Source: Nocardioides alkalitolerans DSM 16699
Lineage (GTDB): Bacteria > Actinomycetota > Actinomycetes > Propionibacteriales > Nocardioidaceae
DNA length: 64,000 nucleotides
Direction: 5' to 3'
Assembly: GCF_000426525.1 (NCBI RefSeq)
Contig: NZ_KE384533.1
Coordinates: 124,001 to 188,000, forward strand
Below the pieces are notes generated by a model. That model was given only the letters and a program-made list of their open reading frames with translations, was not told the origin of the DNA and ran no database searches. Within the stretch, counting starts at the first letter, position 1. The number at the start of each line of letters is the position of its first letter. Shown here in pieces: positions 8,002 through 14,447 of the stretch. Made by a program: the position numbers and the translations under genes.

Positions 8002-9200
8002 GCGTTCCCCCTCCGTCGGAGGGCCGACGCGGCCCCCGCACCACCCGAGCCGCCCGCCGGGTCGACCGGGGGCAGCAGGCTCACCATCATCGACTCGAGC
8101 GCCAGCATGACAGGAACGTTGAACTCCAGCATCTGCTCGCGCGCCGCGAAGATCGCGTCGATCCGGCGCAGGTTGCCCTCCGGACCACCGTCCTCGGCGA
8201 GGGTCGTCACCTGCTCCCGCAGCTCCTCGTTCACGAGGCCGCCGGGCGCGCCGACCGCGGTCGCCACGGCGTCGCGGTAGACCGACACGAGGTCCATGAG
8301 CGCGCGGTCGACGACGTCGAGGTGGCGGCGCTTCGCCCGCGTCTTCTGCTCCCGCTCGAGCGCCGCCCGGGCGGGGGCGTACTCCCGCGGCTTGCGGCCC
8401 CGCTCCACGACGCCGTACGCCGCGTCGAGGTCGGCGCGCTCGACCGCGTCGAGCTCGGTGGTGATCGACTCGGCCTCCGCCTTGCTGGTCTCGTTGAGCT
8501 GCGCGGCCGCCGACATCGCCGCACCCAGCGTGCGCAGCCGCGTGGGGATCGAGACGACCTCGCGCCGGCGGGCCCGCGTCGCGTCGTCGGAGGCCAGGGC
8601 CCGGGCGCGACCGATGTGTCCCTGGCTGGCGCGGGCCGCGTACGTCGCGAGGTCGTCGGGCACCCCCAGGGTGCGCACGAGGAAGTCGGCGACGTCGGCC
8701 GCCGACGGCGTCGTGAGGGTCACGAGCCGGCAGCGCGACCGGATCGTGGGCAGCACGTCCTCCACCGTGGGCGCGCAGAGCATCCACACGGTGCGGTCGG
8801 TGGGCTCCTCGATGGCCTTGAGGAGCGCGTTGAACGCCTGGTCGGTGAGGCGGTCCGCGTCCTCGACGACCAGGATCTGCCAGCGGCGACCGGCGGGGGC
8901 GAGGGCGGAGCGCCGGACCAGGTCACGCACCTGGTCGACACCGATCGACAGCCGCTGGGTACGGATGACGCCGACGTCGGCGTGGGAGCCGGCGAGCACC
9001 GTGCGGCACTCGTGGCACTCGCCGCAGCCGCCCCGCTCGCACTGGAGCGCGGCGGCGAAGGCGATCGCCGCGTTGGAGCGGCCCGATCCCGGAGGGCCGG
9101 TGAACAGCCACGCGTGGGTCATGCCGTGGCCGGTCGAGGCGGCGCCCGACAGCGACGTCACCACCGGGCGCTGGCCCACGAGGCCGTGCCACACGCTCAC
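7998..9200 (-). CDS. holB: DNA polymerase III subunit delta-prime
   Basis: 400 residues. An AAA+ clamp-loader subunit that helps load the sliding clamp at the replication fork. The P-loop is GPPGSGRS (35-42), with Arg in place of the usual Lys at residue 41. This fits delta-prime, which does not need to hydrolyse ATP in well-studied clamp loaders. A zinc-binding cluster, CERGGCGECHEC (Cys54, 59, 62, 65), follows. VVEDADRLTDQAFNALLKAI matches the Walker B region and the helix after it, and TIRSRC is the SRC motif. The GTG start overlaps the tmk stop and its stop overlaps the next start, giving a three-gene coupled unit. Confidence 0.95.
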   Translation of the reverse strand: MSVWHGLVGQRPVVTSLSGAASTGHGMTHAWLFTGPPGSGRSNAAIAFAAALQCERGGCGECHECRTVLAGSHADVGVIRTQRLSIGVDQVRDLVRRSALAPAGRRWQILVVEDADRLTDQAFNALLKAIEEPTDRTVWMLCAPTVEDVLPTIRSRCRLVTLTTPSAADVADFLVRTLGVPDDLATYAARASQGHIGRARALASDDATRARRREVVSIPTRLRTLGAAMSAAAQLNETSKAEAESITTELDAVERADLDAAYGVVERGRKPREYAPARAALEREQKTRAKRRHLDVVDRALMDLVSVYRDAVATAVGAPGGLVNEELREQVTTLAEDGGPEGNLRRIDAIFAAREQMLEFNVPVMLALESMMVSLLPPVDPAGGSGGAGAASALRRRGNA

Positions 9201-9892
9201 TGCGGCGCACCGCCGTCGTCGGCGGCCGGGCGACGGACGGCCCGGTCGAGCAGCGGCTCGACACCGGCCCAGACGGCAGCGGCGATCGACCCCACCTCGC
9301 CGCGGGCGTCGAGGACGCGGTAGCGGGCGGGGTCGGCCCCCGCCATCCGGAGGAAGGCCTCCCGGACCCGCTCGTGGAACTCGAGGCCCTCGGCCTCGAT
9401 GCGGTCGCGGCCCTCGAAGCGGCCCAGCCCGACGCTCGGCGGCACGTCGAGCACCACGGTCAGGTGGGGACGCAGGTCGCCCGTCGCCCAGCGCGCCGCC
9501 TGCTCGAGCCCGGCCAGCCCGGCGGGGCCGTCGTCGAGCGCGCGGCCGGCGCCCTGGTAGGCGAGGGTCGAGTCGACGTACCGGTCGGTGATGACCACCG
9601 CACCCCGCCGCAGCGCGGGGAGCACGACCGACTCGACGTGCTCGGCCTTGTCGGCGGCGTAGATGAGGGCCTCGGTGCGGGACGCGAGGGCGCCCGTCGA
9701 GGGGTCGAGCACGATGCGGCGCAGCTCGCGCCCCACGGGTGTGTCACCCGGCTCGAAGGTGGAGACGACGTCGTACCCCGCCGCCCGCAGTCGGTCTCCC
9801 AGGAGCCGCGACTGCGTGGACTTGCCGCCGCCCTCGCCGCCCTCGAAGCACACGAAGACGCCGGTCGTCGCGAGCTGGCCGGGTGCGTTCAC
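9197..9892 (-). CDS. tmk: Thymidylate kinase
   Basis: 231 residues from the GTG at 9892. The open frame continues upstream but the extra part has no family similarity. dTMP kinase makes dTDP for DNA synthesis. The P-loop FEGGEGGGKST (16-26) is followed by RLLGDRLRAAGYDV. The DR[YF] motif is present as ITDRYVDSTLAYQGAGR, and a lid region with Arg residues follows. This gene commonly sits before the delta-prime clamp loader gene in bacteria, as here. It is the first gene of the tmk-holB-hydrolase unit and is divergent from the DUF4178 operon. Confidence 0.94.
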   Translation of the reverse strand: MNAPGQLATTGVFVCFEGGEGGGKSTQSRLLGDRLRAAGYDVVSTFEPGDTPVGRELRRIVLDPSTGALASRTEALIYAADKAEHVESVVLPALRRGAVVITDRYVDSTLAYQGAGRALDDGPAGLAGLEQAARWATGDLRPHLTVVLDVPPSVGLGRFEGRDRIEAEGLEFHERVREAFLRMAGADPARYRVLDARGEVGSIAAAVWAGVEPLLDRAVRRPAADDGGAPQ

Positions 9893-10049
9893 GCGGACGA
9901 ACCTACGAGGTGCCACCGACACCCGCCACCGGAGCCTCCCCCGCCCGGGTCGGGCGGCCGACGTCCACCCGCCAGATGCTCGGGTGTGATTGGGTTCAAC
10001 TCCCCACGTGCGGGGTACGCCGGGTTGTCCTCGAACGAAGGAGCACATC

Positions 10050-10673
10050 GTGGGTTGGGTCATCGTCCTGGTGATCGTCGTCGCAGCAGTGGCTGCCGGC
10101 GTCGTGTGGTTCATGACGCGCAGGAAGGCACCGGCCACGGGCAGCCAGACCGGCCGCCCGGTCGACGTCGTCGCCGAGGCCGACCTCGCGTCGGTCGAGC
10201 CGCTGCGCCGCATCCGCAACGGCGACCTCGTGGAGTACGAGGGCGTCAAGCTCTTCGTGCGGGGCCGCATCGACTTCGACGAGTCGGGCTACACCTGGAC
10301 CGAGCACTTCCTCGACGACGACACCACCCGGCGGTGGCTCTCGGTCGAGGACGACGAGGGCTTCGAGGTCGCGCTGTGGCGCAGCCTGCCCGACGGCGAC
10401 ATCGAGCAGGGCGCCCCCGGCGACCGCGACGTGATCGTCGGCGGCATCGCCTACCGCCGCCAGGAGGAGGGCTCGGCCTCGTTCACCTCGTCCGGCTCCA
10501 CCGGCACGGCGCCCCAGGGCACGGTGCGGTACGCCGACTACGCGAGCGCCGACGGCAAGCACCTGCTCGGCTTCGAGAACTTCGGCAGCCGCTGGGAGGC
10601 CTCGCTCGGCGAGCCCCTCCAGCCCTGGGAGCTCATCGTCTACCCGGGCTCCGACGAGCCCACGACCCGCTGA
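10050..10673 (+). CDS. DUF4178-domain membrane-anchored protein
   Basis: 207 residues from the GTG at 10050, which follows a gaaggag Shine-Dalgarno by 6 nt. An upstream in-frame ATG would place promoter DNA in the protein. The N-terminus (about residues 4-22) is one membrane helix. The rest is a soluble beta-rich domain that I recognise as DUF4178: residues such as RIRNGDLVEYEGVKLFVRG, WTEHFLDDDTTRRWLSVEDD and a late LLGFENFG segment. Its function is unknown. It opens a five-gene operon with DUF4247, DUF350, a spermidine-synthase-like protein and a K+ channel. Confidence 0.8.
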   Translation: MGWVIVLVIVVAAVAAGVVWFMTRRKAPATGSQTGRPVDVVAEADLASVEPLRRIRNGDLVEYEGVKLFVRGRIDFDESGYTWTEHFLDDDTTRRWLSVEDDEGFEVALWRSLPDGDIEQGAPGDRDVIVGGIAYRRQEEGSASFTSSGSTGTAPQGTVRYADYASADGKHLLGFENFGSRWEASLGEPLQPWELIVYPGSDEPTTR

Positions 10674-10682
10674 GGAGCGCCC

Positions 10683-11126
10683 GTGAGCTCACGCGCCAAG
10701 GGCCTGATCATCGTCGGGGTCCTGCTCCTCGTCGGCATCGTCGCGATCCCGGTCGCGTTCGGCGCCTTCGGCAACGGACCCAAGGACTGGATCGACGACA
10801 ACTACACCCACGTCAGCGGGTCCGACCCCGACGACGAGACCGTCACCTGGCGCTCCGACGACGACGTGACCACCACCGCCGCCGCGATCGCGTCCGGCAC
10901 CGACCCGTCCGACCGGCGCGAGAGCAACGGCCAGGCCTTCCTGCGCTACTCCGACGACTGGATGGTCACGGTGAGCGAGGACGGTGACGGCTCGCGCATC
11001 CAGCTCGACGAGTTCGACCGCGGCTACAGCCGCAACAGCACGTACGTCGGCTACTGGGGCGGTTACTACGGCGGCCGCAGCGGCGGCAGCGACTACCGGG
11101 GCGGCGGCTCCGGCTCCGGCAAGTAG
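10683..11126 (+). CDS. DUF4247-type membrane protein
   Basis: 147 residues with a GTG start 9 bp after the DUF4178 stop. One N-terminal membrane helix (about 6-29) is followed by WIDDNYTHVSGS, a soluble region, and then a Gly/Tyr/Ser-rich tail (GYWGGYYGGRSGGSDYRGGG) that looks disordered or surface-exposed. This is the layout of DUF4247 proteins, which are found beside DUF4178 and DUF350 genes. The function is not known. The tail recalls low-complexity linkers of envelope proteins. Confidence 0.72.
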   Translation: MSSRAKGLIIVGVLLLVGIVAIPVAFGAFGNGPKDWIDDNYTHVSGSDPDDETVTWRSDDDVTTTAAAIASGTDPSDRRESNGQAFLRYSDDWMVTVSEDGDGSRIQLDEFDRGYSRNSTYVGYWGGYYGGRSGGSDYRGGGSGSGK

Positions 11127-11160
11127 TCCCCACTCCCCCTCCTCGGCTCCCGGCTCTCCC

Positions 11161-11198
11161 TCGGCCCTCTCTCGGCCCTCTCTCGGCCCTCTCTCGGC
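11161..11198 (+). repeat. 11-bp tandem repeat upstream of the DUF350 gene
   Basis: Three and a half exact copies of tcggccctctc lie in the 100-bp gap between DUF4247 and DUF350, directly before the Shine-Dalgarno sequence (cgaaagg). The pyrimidine-rich repeat could vary in copy number between strains and alter spacing or translation of the downstream genes. Confidence 0.85.
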
Positions 11199-11226
11199 AC
11201 CGCCCGAAGAACACGAAAGGCACGAC

Positions 11227-11649
11227 ATGCCCGTTCTCCTCGACGAATCCCTCGCCACGCTGGCGTTCGCCGGCGTCGGGATCCTGCTCCTCGTCGTCGG
11301 CTTCTTCATGGTCGACCTGCTCACGCCGGGCCACCTCGGCCGCCAGGTCTTCACCGAGCACCGGCGCGACGCCTCGCTGCTCCTCGCGGCCAGCCAGGTC
11401 TCGCTCGGCTTCATCATCGCGACGGCCTTCTACACCGCCGAGGGCGACACGTGGGACACGCTGCTCGAGGGCTCCGTCTTCGGGCTCATCGGCGTCGCGC
11501 TCCTCGGCCTGTCGTTCGTGATCCTCGACCTCGTCACGCCCGGCAGCCTCGCCGAGCTGATCGTCGACGACACCGACGACCCGGCCGTGTGGGTCGCCGT
11601 GGCCATGCAGATCGCGGTCGGCCTCGTCGTCGCCGCGTCGATCACCTGA
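11227..11649 (+). CDS. DUF350 family membrane protein
   Basis: 140 residues from the ATG at 11227. Four hydrophobic helices are visible: about 10-32, 58-72, 84-104 and 122-139. The internal symmetry GFFMVDLLTPGHLGRQV and SFVILDLVTPGSLAELI shows that the protein is a tandem duplication of a two-helix unit, as known for DUF350/UPF0719 proteins. These proteins recur with spermidine-synthase-like and DUF4178 genes. A membrane partner role is likely, but no activity is established. Confidence 0.82.
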   Translation: MPVLLDESLATLAFAGVGILLLVVGFFMVDLLTPGHLGRQVFTEHRRDASLLLAASQVSLGFIIATAFYTAEGDTWDTLLEGSVFGLIGVALLGLSFVILDLVTPGSLAELIVDDTDDPAVWVAVAMQIAVGLVVAASIT

Positions 11650-11660
11650 GCACCACCCCG

Positions 11661-13319
11661 GTGACCGCGCCGGCGTCGTACGACGGGGGCCGCGGCACCG
11701 CAGCCACCTCGCCTTCCGGCGACGGGCCGGCCCGTCCCGGTGCACGGGTGCTGCGCATCGTGGTGCTGGCGGCGGTGTTCGTGTGCGCGGCCTGCGGCCT
11801 CGTCTACGAGCTGTCGCTCGTCACGCTCGGCAGCTACCTGCTCGGCAACACGATCACGCAGACGTCGCTCGTCCTCGCGGTGACGATGTTCGCGATGGGC
11901 GTCGGCGCGGTGGCCGCCAAGCCCCTGCTCGGCCGCCCCCTGCGGGCCTTCGTGACCGTCGAGCTCGCCCTCGCGGTGGTGGGCGGGTTCGCGGTGCCCG
12001 TGCTCTACGGCGCGTTCTCGTGGCTCTCGATCTACACGCCTGCGATGCTCGTCGTGACGTTCGCGATCGGCCTGCTGGTCGGGGCCGAGATCCCCCTGCT
12101 GATGGCCCTGCTGCAGCACCTGCGGCGCCAGGACGCCGCCCGCGCCGTCGCCGACATCAACGCCGTCGACTACGTCGGGGCGCTCGTCGGCGGACTGGCC
12201 TTCCCGTTCCTGCTGCTGCCGCTCTTCGGCCTGCTCGAGGGCAGCCTCGTCGTCGCGGCGGTGAACGTCGTGGCGGCCGCGGTCGTGGCCGTCGCCCTGG
12301 GGCGCCGCGCCCGCACCCGTGGCCCGCTCCTCGCCGCGGTCGCCGCCTGCGTCGTCGTCGCCCTCGCCCTGGGTCTCATGGCGTGGCGCGCCTCGGCCTT
12401 CGAAGCGACCGCCCAGCAGGCGCTCTACCGCGACCCGATCGTCCACAGCGAGCGGTCGGACTACCAGTCGATCGTCGTCACCCGCGGCTGGGTGGCGGGC
12501 GCCGAGTACGACGACGTGCGGCTCTACCTCGACGGCGACCTGCAGTTCTCCTCCGTCGACGAGTACCGCTACCACGAGATGCTCGTCCACCCCGCCCTCG
12601 ACGGCCCCCGCGGCCGCGTCCTGGTGCTGGGGGGCGGCGACGGCCTCGCCCTGCGCGAGGTGCTCGCCTACGACGACGTCGAGGAGGTCACCCTCGTCGA
12701 CCTCGACCCGGCGGTCGTCGACCTGGCCCGCACCTACGAGCCGATCACCCGCCTCAACGAGGGCGCGTGGGAGGACCCCCGCGTCTCCTACGTCTCCGCC
12801 GACGCGTTCGGCTGGGCGCGCGACCGGGCCGACCAGCTGGCGGAGGGCGACGGACCGGAGGGCGACGCGCCGTACGACGCGATCGTCGTCGACTACCCGG
12901 ACCCCGACTCCCCCGCCCTGGCCAAGCTCTACTCGGTCGAGCACTACCGCACGCTCGCCGGCCTGCTCGCCGACGACGGCCGGATGGTCGTGCAGTCCGG
13001 GTCGCCGTTCTTCGCTCCCGACGCCTTCTGGTGCGTCCGGCGCACGCTCGCCGAGGCGGGGTTCTCCACGACGCCGTACCACGCGGACGTGCCGTCGTTC
13101 GGCGACTGGGGCTTCGTGATCGCGACGCCCGCGGGCACCCCCGCCGCGACCCCGGGCCTGGGCGCCGGGGCGCCCGACGACCTCCGCTACGCGAGCCCCG
13201 AGATGCTCGCCGCGGCGACCGTCTTCCCGCCCGACCGCCAGGACCGTGCCGGCGACGTCTCCACGCTCCTCGACCCGGCGATCCTGCGCTACTCGCAGCA
13301 GGAGTGGGTGGGGTACTGA
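11661..13319 (+). CDS. Membrane-embedded spermidine/spermine synthase-like protein
   Basis: About 552 residues. The start is taken as the GTG at 11661, and a CTG overlapping the DUF350 stop is possible. Residues about 30-255 hold about seven membrane helices with a conserved CGLVYELSLVTLGSYLLGN at the first helix pair. The C-terminal half is an aminopropyltransferase-type Rossmann domain: VLVLGGGDGLALREVL (about 318-333, SAM or decarboxy-SAM site), VTLVDLDPAVVDLAR, then VVDYPDPDSPALAKLYS. The Asp in VVDYPDPDSP corresponds to the usual D-[SP]-[TS]-D-P segment. It probably transfers an aminopropyl or methyl group to a polyamine-like acceptor at the membrane; the substrate is unknown. Confidence 0.82.
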   Translation: MTAPASYDGGRGTAATSPSGDGPARPGARVLRIVVLAAVFVCAACGLVYELSLVTLGSYLLGNTITQTSLVLAVTMFAMGVGAVAAKPLLGRPLRAFVTVELALAVVGGFAVPVLYGAFSWLSIYTPAMLVVTFAIGLLVGAEIPLLMALLQHLRRQDAARAVADINAVDYVGALVGGLAFPFLLLPLFGLLEGSLVVAAVNVVAAAVVAVALGRRARTRGPLLAAVAACVVVALALGLMAWRASAFEATAQQALYRDPIVHSERSDYQSIVVTRGWVAGAEYDDVRLYLDGDLQFSSVDEYRYHEMLVHPALDGPRGRVLVLGGGDGLALREVLAYDDVEEVTLVDLDPAVVDLARTYEPITRLNEGAWEDPRVSYVSADAFGWARDRADQLAEGDGPEGDAPYDAIVVDYPDPDSPALAKLYSVEHYRTLAGLLADDGRMVVQSGSPFFAPDAFWCVRRTLAEAGFSTTPYHADVPSFGDWGFVIATPAGTPAATPGLGAGAPDDLRYASPEMLAAATVFPPDRQDRAGDVSTLLDPAILRYSQQEWVGY

Positions 13320-14347
13320 TGCCGTTCCTGCTCGCCCGGCTCTGGGTCCGGTTCACCGGCAACATCAGCTGGCGCACCCCGCTGCTGGTGCTCGCGTTCG
13401 TCTTCACCACCAGCTGGGCGCTCATGGCGCTCGCCGAGGGCGACGCCGACATCGCCGACCCCGGCACCTACTGGTGGTGGTTCCTCGTCACCGCCTCGAC
13501 GGTCGGGTACGGCGACTTCTTCCCCGCCACGATCGGCGGCCGCATCGTCGGGGCGTACGTCGTCATGGGCGGCGTCGTCACCCTCACCACGTTCTTCACC
13601 CACCTGGCCTCCACCCTGGCCACCGCGAAGGGACGCCGCATGCACGGCCTGCTGAGCCACGACCTGACCGGCCACCTCGTGCTCGTCGGCTACACGGCCG
13701 GACGCACCGACCGGCTCGTCGCCGACCTGCGCGCCGAGGGCGACCAGCCGATCGTGGTGTGCGCCTGGGAGGACCAGGTCGTCGAGCACCCCCTGGTCGA
13801 CACCGACGGCGTGCACTTCGTGCGCGGCGACCTCACCGACCTCGCCGTGCTGCGCCGGGCGTCCATCGGCGCCGCCTCCGCCGTGCTGGTCGACGCCCGC
13901 GACGACAACGAGGCGCTCACGCTCACCGTCGCCGCCGAGGAGGCCGCGCCCGGCGTCCACACGGTCGTCACGCTGCGCGACGTCGCCCGCCGACGCACCA
14001 TCCGGCGCATCGACGCCACGGTCCACTGCGTGCAGTGGCACGCCCTGGGGCTCGTGTTCGACGAGCTCGCCGACCCGGGCATCGCCGACGTCTACGACCA
14101 GCTGATGACCCCCGGTGGCGAGGGCACCTGGTCGACGACCGTGCCGACCGAGGTCTCGCTGTCGTACGGCGCCTGGCAGCGCGCCCTGGGCGAGCACCGG
14201 CGTACGACGCTGCTCGCCCTCGAGACCGACGGCGCCGTCGTGGTCAACCCCGGCTGGGACACCCCGGTGCCGGCCGGCGCCCGCCTCTTCTACGTCGGGC
14301 CGCAGCGCCTCGGCGCCGACGAGCTCGCGGCCGCCGCCCGGGGCTGA
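13319..14347 (+). CDS. Two-TM potassium channel with RCK (TrkA-N) domain
   Basis: 342 residues. The ATG overlaps the previous stop (TGATG). Helix 1 spans about 20-40, the pore loop has the K+ filter TVGYGD (61-66), and helix 2 spans about 74-98. From about 118 a Rossmann-type RCK domain follows (LVLVGYTAGRTDRLVADLRA). The usual GxGxxG is altered to GYTAGR, so nucleotide binding may differ. A C-terminal beta-rich portion includes WDTPVPAGARLFYVGP, like a TrkA-C domain. It closes the operon with DUF350 and the spermidine-synthase-like protein, linking K+ flux with polyamine chemistry. Confidence 0.9.
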   Translation: MPFLLARLWVRFTGNISWRTPLLVLAFVFTTSWALMALAEGDADIADPGTYWWWFLVTASTVGYGDFFPATIGGRIVGAYVVMGGVVTLTTFFTHLASTLATAKGRRMHGLLSHDLTGHLVLVGYTAGRTDRLVADLRAEGDQPIVVCAWEDQVVEHPLVDTDGVHFVRGDLTDLAVLRRASIGAASAVLVDARDDNEALTLTVAAEEAAPGVHTVVTLRDVARRRTIRRIDATVHCVQWHALGLVFDELADPGIADVYDQLMTPGGEGTWSTTVPTEVSLSYGAWQRALGEHRRTTLLALETDGAVVVNPGWDTPVPAGARLFYVGPQRLGADELAAAARG

Positions 14348-14370
14348 TCCCCCGGCGCTCGCACGAACAT

Positions 14371-14424
14371 CGCAGAACACCCGCCGATCGGGCCTGTGGA
14401 GGCCCGCCCGGCGGGTGTTTTGCG
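14371..14424. terminator. Bidirectional terminator between K+ channel and topA
   Basis: A long inverted repeat, cgcagaacacccgccg with cggcgggtgttttgcg, encloses a second stem gggcct/aggccc. The TGTTTTG on the plus strand and the equivalent run on the minus strand suit rho-independent termination from both sides. The two flanking genes are convergent. Confidence 0.88.
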
Positions 14425-14447
14425 ACACTCGTGCTGCGGACGGCGAC

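Noticed and set aside
6502..8280. Open plus-strand frame over the TAP hydrolase and holB
   Set aside because: Val/Ala/Arg-rich with no recognisable domain; it is the antisense of two well-supported genes.
11161..11198. Possible CRISPR-like array
   Set aside because: The unit is only 11 bp, without spacers and with three and a half copies. It is a simple tandem repeat. No CRISPR array or cas gene is seen anywhere in the window.
11430..13082. Open minus-strand frame across the spermidine-synthase-like gene
   Set aside because: Highly charged repetitive sequence; opposite strand carries the conserved membrane and Rossmann motifs.
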